Made by a program: the position numbers and the translations under genes | In this document: positions 1-5,540 of the stretch, in pieces | Position numbering within the stretch: the stretch's first letter is position 1 | How the letters are laid out: each line of letters begins with the position of its first letter | Assembly: GCA_009839775.1 (NCBI GenBank) | Contig: VXOZ01000399.1 | Span: 1 to 9,164 of the forward strand | Direction of reading: 5' to 3' | From: Chloroflexota bacterium | GTDB taxonomy: Bacteria; Chloroflexota; UBA11872; VXOZ01 | DNA length: 9,164 nt | The notes under the pieces: generated by a model | The model's database searches: none | What the model saw: only the letters and a program-made list of their open reading frames with translations | Told to the model about the DNA's origin: nothing

Positions 1-130
1 TAAGAGAAATCATCGGGACCGGCACGACGAGGTCCGTGTTTATGCTCCCAACTACCAACACGTCAAATTGCTGTTGGCTCTCTAAAGTGGGAGAACTGTC
101 GCCGGTTGTGGGTTCGACAGGGGGTGCCAT
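1..130 (-). CDS. PfkB/ribokinase-family sugar kinase, N-terminal fragment
   Basis: An open frame starts at the ATG complementary to 128-130 and leaves the window at base 1, giving 43 codons. After a Pro/Ser/Thr-rich leader of about 22 residues comes FDVLVVGSINTDLVVPVP. This is the first beta strand and turn of PfkB-family kinases (ribokinase and relatives), where the Gly-Ser-Ile-Asn-x-Asp segment lies at the sugar-binding site. The family phosphorylates sugars or nucleosides with ATP in the cytoplasm; the substrate cannot be told from this piece. The leader is longer than in typical ribokinases and no clear Shine-Dalgarno precedes the ATG, so a start nearer FDVLVV (for example the GTG at codon 24) is possible. 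The gene lies 69 bases downstream of the WecG-family gene on the same strand, but co-transcription is unproven. Only the N-terminus is visible; the catalytic C-terminal motif is off the window. Confidence 0.62.
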   Translation of the reverse strand, partial: MAPPVEPTTGDSSPTLESQQQFDVLVVGSINTDLVVPVPMISL

Positions 131-139
131 AAATTCTGT

Positions 140-149
140 CTACATGTAG
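140..149. other. Perfect 10-bp palindrome upstream of the sugar-kinase start
   Basis: CTACATGTAG reads identically on both strands and sits 10 bases upstream of the putative kinase ATG, in the 69-base gap after the WecG-family gene. It could be a small operator half or chance. No promoter boxes around it are convincing. Confidence 0.2.
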
Positions 150-199
150 GTAGAGACCAGGCGGAGTCTTGCTGCTTTCACTGAAGCCGCCGGTCTAAA

Positions 200-985
200 T
201 CACTGCTGCGCATTCTCGCGGAGAACTCTCCCCAGATAGGGGATAAGCGTTAGCTGCCGACGCCAGCGCCACGGCTGGCGCAAAAGTCGGTAGCACCACT
301 CGAGGTTTAGCCGTTGCACCCAAAGCGGCGCGCGGGCGACCGTCCCGGCGATGTAGTCAAAGCTCCCGCCAACACCTATTGCTACGCGCGCACCGCTTTC
401 TGCCTGATACCGCTGAATCCAAAAGTCTTGCGCCGGACAACCGAAGGCAACGAAGAGAATACCCGCGCCGGACTCACGGATCTGTGCGCACAGCGCGGGC
501 GCCTGCTTGGCGTCGGGCGCGCCGACGGCCGTGCCTGCGATAACAAGATCAGGTTTTTCTCGCTGCAAGATTGCCGCTGCCTGCGCGGCAATCCCCGGGG
601 CGGCGCCCAGCAGAAATACGGGCATCCGCTCTTGCGCGGCACGGACGCACAATTCCTGCATAAGGTCTATGCCGGTTACACGTTTCACGTTCGCAATGCC
701 TTGGCGGCGCAGGGCCCAGACGATGCCGGCACCGTCAGGTACGACAAAGCTGGCGTCACGTACAAGCCTACGGAAGTCAGCGTCGCGCTGGGCGTACATC
801 ACGAATTCGGGATTGAGCGTCACCACTTGATGATGGCCGGCAGTGTCGAGGAGCCGAGAGCAATGATCCACCGCCTGAGGCATAGTTACACAATCCACGC
901 GCACGCCAAGCACCTCGGCGCTGACTGGCTTGCTATCACTTGTTCTGTCTAGGTGTTTTGAAGACTCTGTGTGAACTCCGTCCAC
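200..985 (-). CDS. WecG/TagA/CpsF-family glycosyltransferase
   Basis: Family GT26 enzymes typically transfer N-acetylmannosamine(-uronate) or a related sugar from UDP to an undecaprenyl-linked acceptor at the inner face of the membrane, for envelope polysaccharide or teichoic acid linkage units. Counted from the chosen start (261 aa), the family landmarks are visible: VVTLNPEF (Thr56, Asn58), VPDGAG with Asp84 at the position of the proposed catalytic base in TagA, RVTGIDL (102-108), the nucleotide-side VFLLGAAPG (123-131), FVAFGCPAQDFW (178-189), GVGGSFDYIAG (204-214), and the basic Trp/Arg-rich C-terminal region (229-256) thought to help membrane association. Start choice: the GTG at 985 has GGAGG four bases upstream and overlaps the upstream GT4 gene by 37 bases. 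A GTG at 913, beginning at LGVRVDCV, would match the usual family N-terminus but has no clear ribosome binding site. A more distal ATG at 1057 lacks one and would overlap by over 100 bases. The exact donor sugar is unknown. Confidence 0.9.
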   Translation of the reverse strand: MDGVHTESSKHLDRTSDSKPVSAEVLGVRVDCVTMPQAVDHCSRLLDTAGHHQVVTLNPEFVMYAQRDADFRRLVRDASFVVPDGAGIVWALRRQGIANVKRVTGIDLMQELCVRAAQERMPVFLLGAAPGIAAQAAAILQREKPDLVIAGTAVGAPDAKQAPALCAQIRESGAGILFVAFGCPAQDFWIQRYQAESGARVAIGVGGSFDYIAGTVARAPLWVQRLNLEWCYRLLRQPWRWRRQLTLIPYLGRVLRENAQQ

Positions 986-2061
986 TTCTCCTCCACAAAT
1001 GCCTTGAACTGAAGAGAAAAGACTGATTCGTCGAATTGGGCGGCAGTCTGGCGGCATGCTTCGGGTGAATACCGAGCGGGGTCGAAGTCCCGCAGCGCCT
1101 GTGCGAAGGCGGCTGCGGACTGCTCCGCTACGAGTACGCCGTTGACGCCTGGCCGCACGATCTCAGTTGCGCCGCCGGCGCCGAAGGCGATCACCGGCTT
1201 GCCCGCGCTTAGTGCTTCTACCATCACGATGCCAAAGTCTTCCTCTCCGGGGAAGAGCAAGGCGCGGCACCCGGCGAGTTGTGTCAGCAACGCTTCTTCC
1301 GGCAGCCAGCCGAGCAAAGCAACATTGGCGGGAGCCGTTTCTGCCAGGCGGTCGCGCAGCGGGCCGTCGCCGATCACGCGCAGCGGAACGCCAGCAGCTT
1401 GTGCCGCCGCAATCGCGATGTCGACACGTTTATGGAATTCCAAACGCCCTACATATACATAATACCCCTCATCCCGTGCCGGCTGCGACTGGAAGCGATC
1501 TGTGGCTACCGGCGGATAGATGACGGTGGCATCTCGGTCATAGATGCGGCGAATTCGCTCTGCAACGGTATGTGAGATCGCCACCATATGGTGCGGCTGC
1601 GCTGCGGCCCAGCGGTCCCAGCGGCGCAGGTGCGGACGAAAGAGCGCGTCGAGTCCACGCAGCGGCCAACTCATCTGCTTGCGGTCTGTTGCCGGCGTCA
1701 TGCCCCAGAGAAAGCGCGGCGGGGTGTAGCAGTAGCAAATGTGCAGTGTGTCTTTGCGGCGCGGCAGACCCTTGGCAGCAAAGCTTGCGGATGACACAAC
1801 GACGTCGATCGGTTCGATGTTTAAGCTGCGGAACGCAAGCGGATACAACGGGGTGAGAAGCTTCTGCAGACGTGCGGGATAGGGAATTCTCTGAAGAAAC
1901 GACGTCCGCACGTTCCAATCAACTGTGTCCAGAGGAAACGCGCTGCGGTCAACGAAAGAGGTATATACGGGCGCTTCCGGCCAGAGGCCGTGCAGAACCG
2001 CGACGGTCTGCTCGGCACCCCCCAAGGCGTAGAAGTAATCGTGCGCTAAAGCCACTTGCAT
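949..2061 (-). CDS. GT4 family glycosyltransferase
   Basis: This is a retaining GT-B glycosyltransferase of 370 aa, the usual GT4 length. The N-terminal domain opens with MQVALAHDYFYALGGAE, whose Gly-Gly loop contacts the nucleotide sugar in this family. CYCYTPPRFLWG (109-120) is a segment common in GT4 enzymes of polysaccharide clusters. The C-terminal domain has YVGRLEFHKRVD (203-214), with the Arg and Lys that bind the donor phosphates, and PGEEDFGIVMVEALSAGKPV (271-290), the EX7E motif with Glu274 and Glu282. There is no signal peptide or membrane span, so it should act at the cytoplasmic face of the membrane. It is the first gene of the leftward unit and its end overlaps the WecG-family start, so the two are probably translationally linked and add successive sugars to one glycan. 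No good Shine-Dalgarno precedes the ATG; TAGAAT at 2071-2066 lies so close (4 bases) that a leaderless or nearly leaderless message is conceivable. Donor and acceptor are not predictable. Confidence 0.88.
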   Translation of the reverse strand: MQVALAHDYFYALGGAEQTVAVLHGLWPEAPVYTSFVDRSAFPLDTVDWNVRTSFLQRIPYPARLQKLLTPLYPLAFRSLNIEPIDVVVSSASFAAKGLPRRKDTLHICYCYTPPRFLWGMTPATDRKQMSWPLRGLDALFRPHLRRWDRWAAAQPHHMVAISHTVAERIRRIYDRDATVIYPPVATDRFQSQPARDEGYYVYVGRLEFHKRVDIAIAAAQAAGVPLRVIGDGPLRDRLAETAPANVALLGWLPEEALLTQLAGCRALLFPGEEDFGIVMVEALSAGKPVIAFGAGGATEIVRPGVNGVLVAEQSAAAFAQALRDFDPARYSPEACRQTAAQFDESVFSLQFKAFVEEKWTEFTQSLQNT

Positions 2062-2084
2062 GTTAATTCTATGCTAGCAAAGTG

Positions 2085-2107
2085 AGGCGCAGAGGCACAG
2101 AGGACAG
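2085..2107. repeat. Short imperfect tandem repeat AGGCGCAG/AGGCACAG/AGGACAG
   Basis: Three consecutive units of 8, 8 and 7 bases share the pattern AGG(C)(G/A)CAG, just upstream of the leftward GT4 gene. Nothing coding overlaps it. It resembles short GC-rich intergenic repeats scattered in some large bacterial genomes, but copy number elsewhere cannot be judged here. Confidence 0.4.
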
Positions 2108-2199
2108 ATAAAAATGTTCGGAAGTGGATGCGCGTTTTTTAGAAGCAGTTACGAAGTCCCGGAAAGAACTAGGCCCTCCAGAACTCTCAAAGGATTCCC

Positions 2200-2228
2200 T
2201 TGACACAATTCATAAGGAAAGATAATAT
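2200..2228 (+). promoter_or_regulatory. Sigma70-type promoter of the arsR-inositol lipid operon
   Basis: TTGACA (2200-2205, perfect -35) is followed after 17 bases by TAATAT (2223-2228). The -10 region GATAATATAAA also offers GATAAT (2221-2226, 15-base spacing) and TATAAA (2226-2231, 20-base spacing). The stretch is strikingly AT-rich against its surroundings. Transcription would begin near 2235-2240, leaving a leader of about 60 bases before the ArsR start at 2299. No comparable promoter is seen before the genes that follow, supporting a single operon from arsR onward. Confidence 0.7.
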
Positions 2229-2251
2229 AAAGAAAAATCACTTCAATGAAA

Positions 2252-2265
2252 GTTGATATATTAAC
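2252..2265. promoter_or_regulatory. Candidate operator: imperfect palindrome GTTGATATATTAAC
   Basis: The 14-base element has dyad symmetry with one mismatched pair (positions 4 and 11) and an AT-rich centre. It lies shortly downstream of the predicted transcription start and about 33 bases before the ArsR-type gene. ArsR-family repressors bind AT-rich inverted repeats at or overlapping their own promoters, so autoregulation through this site is plausible. There is no direct evidence, and AT-rich DNA makes chance dyads common. Confidence 0.35.
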
Positions 2266-2298
2266 AGTGGGGTTTCCACACGTTCGCTAGGAGAAGCA

Positions 2299-2631
2299 AT
2301 GCAACCCGTTCGTGAACTTAGCAGACAGTTGCGCGCGCTCGCCAGCCGTTCGCGCCTGGAGATACTTCAGCTCTTGGCTGCTCGAAAGGCCATGACGGTG
2401 ACTGAATTGCGTGAGCAGGTGCATATAAGCCAGCCGTTGCTCTCGTGGCACTTGAGTATATTGCGACGCGCCGGGTTGGTCGATGCGACTAAGGACGGGC
2501 GGCAGGTCTACTACGCGGTCAATCGCTCAGGCTTCCAACAGGTTTCGCAAGGGCTCGATGACATTCTCGGTACGGAACCGGATACTGATGCGGAGGCAGC
2601 GCTCGCGGAGCAGGCAGCAGGTTCATCGTGA
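2299..2631 (+). CDS. ArsR-family winged-helix transcriptional regulator
   Basis: A 110-aa protein with a complete ArsR-type winged helix-turn-helix. LRALASRSRLEILQLL (11-26) is the first DNA-binding-domain helix with the family's typical S-R-x-x-I-L pattern. VTELREQVHISQPLLSWHLS (34-53) forms the helix-turn-helix, with the recognition helix at about 45-58. GLVDATKDGRQVYYAV (59-74) is the beta wing. The family forms dimers that repress transcription until a ligand binds. The protein has no cysteine at all and lacks the ELCVCDL-type metal site of ArsR/SmtB sensors, so it is unlikely to be a thiol-based metal sensor; a small-molecule or other signal is more likely. The tail after residue 90 is acidic, Ala-rich and probably disordered. 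AGGAG (2289-2293) five bases before the ATG fixes the start. As first gene after the strong promoter, 108 bases ahead of the inositol-phosphate synthase gene, it probably controls itself and the inositol lipid genes. The ligand is unknown. Confidence 0.9.
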   Translation: MQPVRELSRQLRALASRSRLEILQLLAARKAMTVTELREQVHISQPLLSWHLSILRRAGLVDATKDGRQVYYAVNRSGFQQVSQGLDDILGTEPDTDAEAALAEQAAGSS

Positions 2632-2666
2632 GAATTCCGAATAGGCGCAGATTTGGGGAAGAACGC

Positions 2667-2686
2667 GTGCGGCCAGAAGACCGCAC
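2667..2686 (+). other. Small hairpin between arsR-type gene and ino1
   Basis: GTGCGG (2667-2672) and CCGCAC (2681-2686) can pair as a six-base GC-rich stem with an eight-base loop in the 108-base gap. No U-run follows, so it is not a standard terminator. It could tune the ratio of regulator to enzyme message by partial termination or RNA processing. The rest of the gap shows only the ribosome binding site of the next gene. Confidence 0.3.
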
Positions 2687-2739
2687 ACGACGGGAAGTTG
2701 GTAGAAAGTATTGTCGTAGCGTCAGGGAGAGATTAGCCG

Positions 2740-3846
2740 GTGAGTAAGGTACGGGTAGCGATTGTTGGCGTAGGAAACTGCGCGTCGTCTCTGATTCAGG
2801 GTGTGCACTATTACCGAAATGCAGCGGATACGGATTTTGTGCCCGGTCTGATGCACGTGCGCTTGGGCGAGTATCACGTCAGCGACATAGAGTTCTCGGC
2901 CGCTTTCGACGTTGACGAAAACAAAGTCGGCAAGGACCTGGGCGAGGCGATTTGGCAAGCGCCGAACAACACCATCAAGTTTTCTGAGGTAGAGCCTCTC
3001 GGTGTGACGGTGCACCGCGGCATGACTCATGACGGCATCGGCCAATACCTCAGCGGGGTAGTTAACAAGGCGTCAGGCTCGACCGACGACATCGTCAACA
3101 TCCTGAAGGAGACCGGCACGGACGTCCTCGTAAGCTATCTGCCGGTTGGCAGCGAAGAGGCCACGAAGTGGTACGTGGAGCAGGTTCTGCAGGCCGGTTG
3201 CGCGTTCGTCAATTGCATTCCGGTCTTCATCGGCCGCGAGCCCTACTGGCAGCGGCGCTTCCATGAAGCGGGAGTGCCTATCGTCGGTGACGACATCAAG
3301 TCACAGGTTGGCGCGACTATCGTCCATCGCGCGCTGGCGCGGTTATTCCGAGAGCGCGGTGTGCGCCTGGAAGAGACCAGCCAACTCAACGTGGGCGGAA
3401 ATACTGACTTTCTCAACATGCTCGAGCGCGCACGTCTGAGCTCCAAGAAAGAATCTAAGACAAACGCGGTCACCTCGCAGTTGGACTACGATCCCGGTGC
3501 GGACAACGTCTATATTGGCCCCAGCGACCACGTACCGTTCTTGGAAGATCGCAAGTGGGCGTATATCTACATGAACGGCCGGGCATTTGGCGACGTACCG
3601 TTGCGCGCCGAGCTCAAACTGGAAGTCTGGGATTCGCCAAACTCGGCAGGTGTCGTACTCGATGCCGTGCGTCTGGCCAAGATCGGGCTAGATCGGAATC
3701 TGAGTGGTACGCTCGTTGCGGCGTCGGCCTACTTGATGAAGTCGCCGCCACAGCAAATTGCCGACGAACGGGCGCGCGCGATGTTGGAAGAATTCATTGC
3801 CGGAGCCGGCGACGACGCAGATCACGTTCTTCAAGGTGCGGAGTAG
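2740..3846 (+). CDS. ino1: Inositol-3-phosphate synthase (MIPS)
   Basis: The enzyme converts D-glucose 6-phosphate to 1D-myo-inositol 3-phosphate (equal to L-myo-inositol 1-phosphate) through an NAD-dependent oxidation, aldol-type cyclisation and reduction in the cytoplasm. The 368-aa length matches the short archaeal/actinobacterial class, not the roughly 500-aa eukaryotic class. Visible landmarks: Rossmann start [13 protein letters not shown] (6-18) with the GxGNCAS dinucleotide loop, [12 protein letters not shown] (131-142), VNCIPVFIG (157-165), [11 protein letters not shown] (183-193) in the active-site region, [12 protein letters not shown] (216-227), the Lys-rich [11 protein letters not shown] loop (234-244) and [17 protein letters not shown] (298-314). 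The start is GTG at 2740, with AGGGAGAGA at 2724-2732 and seven-base spacing. It is the first enzyme of the operon and supplies the inositol phosphate used by the phosphatidyltransferase encoded four genes downstream. Regulation is likely through the ArsR-type protein encoded just upstream. Assignment is very secure. Confidence 0.96.
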   Translation: MSKVRVAIVGVGNCASSLIQGVHYYRNAADTDFVPGLMHVRLGEYHVSDIEFSAAFDVDENKVGKDLGEAIWQAPNNTIKFSEVEPLGVTVHRGMTHDGIGQYLSGVVNKASGSTDDIVNILKETGTDVLVSYLPVGSEEATKWYVEQVLQAGCAFVNCIPVFIGREPYWQRRFHEAGVPIVGDDIKSQVGATIVHRALARLFRERGVRLEETSQLNVGGNTDFLNMLERARLSSKKESKTNAVTSQLDYDPGADNVYIGPSDHVPFLEDRKWAYIYMNGRAFGDVPLRAELKLEVWDSPNSAGVVLDAVRLAKIGLDRNLSGTLVAASAYLMKSPPQQIADERARAMLEEFIAGAGDDADHVLQGAE

Positions 3847-3865
3847 TTTACTTCGAGTTAGTGGG

Positions 3866-4771
3866 ATGTCAGTTGGCAACCTCTTGGGACAACTCTTACT
3901 GCGATTGGGGGCCGCACTAGACGGCGCTCTGCCGCAGACTGCCAAGTATCGCATCGCCAGTGTGTTGGCGAGCGTGGTTTTTGTGGCGTGGCAGACCGGC
4001 CGAGAGAACGCGATTAACAATATGTCCCATGTCCTGGGGAAACCGGCTCAACACCCTGAGACGCAACGCGTTGCCAAGAAGTCCATGGAGAACTATAGCT
4101 GGTATCTTGCGGACTTCCTGAGCTGGATGCGGATGACCCCCAAGCGACTGCAAAGTCGTGTCCGGGAGTTCAACGGAGAAGAGCACATTGCCGAAGCCTT
4201 GCAAGCTGGGAAGGGCGCCATATTTGTTTCCGGACACTTCGGTCTTTGGGACTTGGGCGGCGCGATGCTCGCGCAACGGTTTCCCGTGCTCATCCCGGTG
4301 GATGAACTGCAAAACGGAGCCATGAATTGGATTGCGTGCAGGGTTCGTGAGCGCTTGGGGATCGACACGGTCCCGGCGGAAATTGGACTGCGCGCCATGT
4401 TGCGTCAACTGCAGTCCAACCGCGTTGTAGGGCTGCTGTTTGACCGGCCGATGACCGGGCGTGGCGTTCCGGTCACGTTTTTCGGCAGCCGGGCGCATTT
4501 GCCCTCAGGTCCGGCCGCACTTGCCCTACGCACCGGCGCACCGCTGGTGATGTGCCAGTGCCTGCGACTTAAGAACAACGGATTGGCTGTCACCGTTTAC
4601 CCACCGATATATGCTGTTGCCAGCGATGACGAAAAGCAGGATATTCAGACGACAATGCAGCAGATTACGGATCAACTCGAGGAAGTCATCCGTTCGTGTC
4701 CGGAACAGTGGTATATGTTTCGCGCGATGTGGCCGCAGACCACGACTGCCGGGTTACCTACTGAAGGTTGA
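3866..4771 (+). CDS. PatA/LpxL-type membrane lipid acyltransferase
   Basis: A 301-aa member of the LpxL/HtrB/PatA lysophospholipid acyltransferase superfamily. In Actinobacteria, PatA transfers palmitate from acyl-CoA to the mannose of phosphatidylinositol monomannoside at the inner face of the membrane; LpxL acylates lipid A. Here the HX4D motif is SGHFGLWDLGG (His124, Asp129), close to the catalytic His126 of mycobacterial PatA. LFDRPMTGRGVPVTFFG (191-207) and LPSGPAALALRTGAPL (212-227) form the second conserved block, and CPEQWYMFRAMW (278-289) is the usual C-terminal signature. An N-terminal hydrophobic region (about 5-42) likely anchors it. The ATG at 3866 lies 20 bases after ino1; the ribosome binding site is weak (GTGGG). 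A start upstream inside ino1 would add a non-family leader and is unlikely. Placement between inositol-phosphate synthase and a PimA-like gene favours a PatA-like role over lipid A acylation. Acceptor and acyl chain are inferred from context only. Confidence 0.88.
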   Translation: MSVGNLLGQLLLRLGAALDGALPQTAKYRIASVLASVVFVAWQTGRENAINNMSHVLGKPAQHPETQRVAKKSMENYSWYLADFLSWMRMTPKRLQSRVREFNGEEHIAEALQAGKGAIFVSGHFGLWDLGGAMLAQRFPVLIPVDELQNGAMNWIACRVRERLGIDTVPAEIGLRAMLRQLQSNRVVGLLFDRPMTGRGVPVTFFGSRAHLPSGPAALALRTGAPLVMCQCLRLKNNGLAVTVYPPIYAVASDDEKQDIQTTMQQITDQLEEVIRSCPEQWYMFRAMWPQTTTAGLPTEG

Positions 4772-4794
4772 GCTTGAGGGGAAGGGCCAAGCGG

Positions 4795-5532
4795 ATGCGC
4801 AGGACACCGGAAGAGTTTTCGACCCCGCCTGAGATGAGCAAAGCGGACTTGCACATTCATACGAAGGCGAGCGACGGCACCTTCACGCCCTATGAAATGC
4901 TCGAGTATGTCAGTGCCGAGACCGACATAGCTGTCCTTGCCGTCACGGACCATGATGAAATCGACGGGGCATTGGAGGCCGCGGCCCTCGCGGAACAGTA
5001 CCCGGGTGTAGACGTCATTCCCGGCATCGAAGTGTCTACGTTCGATGGGCATCTAATTGGTCTGTGGGTTGAGACGGCGTTCCCTGTGCTCCGCAGTGCC
5101 GAATGGACGATAGACGCCATCCGCGAGCAAGGCGGATTGATCGTCGTGCCGCACCCGATGTCCTGGCTGACCCTCAGCTTTAGACCCTTCACGTTCAGAC
5201 GGCTGGAGAGGAAAGGGTATCATTTTGATGCGATTGAGGTGATGAACGCCAGTCCAGCCGGCAAGATGAGCTACGAGAAGGCACTTGAGATCCAGCAAAG
5301 GTTGGGTGTTCCCCAGGTCGGCGGAAGTGATGCCCATATCTTGGAGGGCATCGGCAAAGCACACACCCTCTTTCCTGGAAACACGGCCGAAGACTTGCGG
5401 GAAGCGATCAATCAGAATACGACCTTGGCGCGCGGTGGCTACTTCGATCTTGATGAGTCGATGCTTTACTTTCGACGCAAGATGCGGCGGTATGCGGATT
5501 GGTTGGGACAGACGCTTGTGCCCGGCAAGTGA
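4795..5532 (+). CDS. PHP-domain metal-dependent phosphoesterase
   Basis: PHP proteins are di- or trinuclear metal phosphoesterases; relatives include histidinol-phosphatase and the nucleotide phosphatase/exonuclease TrpH (YciV). From the chosen start (245 aa) the metal ligands are all visible: DLHIHT (Asp18, His20, His22), Asp27 of SDGTFTP, VTDHDEIDG (Asp52, His53), PGIEVST (Glu79) with HLIG (His86), VVPHPM (His120) and GGSDAHI (Asp179, His181). The SDAH...IGKAHT segment resembles the PHP-associated C-terminal module. There is no signal peptide or membrane span, though the basic C-terminal segment (about 225-235) might touch anionic lipid. Start: the ATG at 4795 has a strong purine run (4776-4786) with eight-base spacing. 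TTG 4768 (overlapping the previous stop) and ATG 4834 (starting at MSKADLHIHT) are alternatives with poorer sites. It lies 23 bases after the acyltransferase gene and 8 bases before the PimA-like gene, so it belongs to the lipid operon. The substrate is not established; dephosphorylation of phosphatidylinositol phosphate, inositol phosphate or a lipid intermediate is a contextual hypothesis. Confidence 0.9.
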   Translation: MRRTPEEFSTPPEMSKADLHIHTKASDGTFTPYEMLEYVSAETDIAVLAVTDHDEIDGALEAAALAEQYPGVDVIPGIEVSTFDGHLIGLWVETAFPVLRSAEWTIDAIREQGGLIVVPHPMSWLTLSFRPFTFRRLERKGYHFDAIEVMNASPAGKMSYEKALEIQQRLGVPQVGGSDAHILEGIGKAHTLFPGNTAEDLREAINQNTTLARGGYFDLDESMLYFRRKMRRYADWLGQTLVPGK

Positions 5533-5540
5533 GGCGGAGC

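Noticed and set aside
314..952. Long plus-strand open frame of about 212 codons opposite the WecG-family gene
   Set aside because: It is antisense to a gene with clear family motifs, its translation is low-complexity and Cys/Arg-rich with no recognisable domain, and it has no convincing ribosome binding site.
2124..2145. T-run near 2135-2140 as an intrinsic terminator
   Set aside because: No stable GC-rich hairpin directly precedes it on the plus strand, and no gene ends there in that direction.
3917..4498. Minus-strand open frame of about 193 codons opposite the acyltransferase
   Set aside because: It is a shadow of the PatA-like coding frame in GC-rich DNA and shows no motif, promoter or ribosome binding site.
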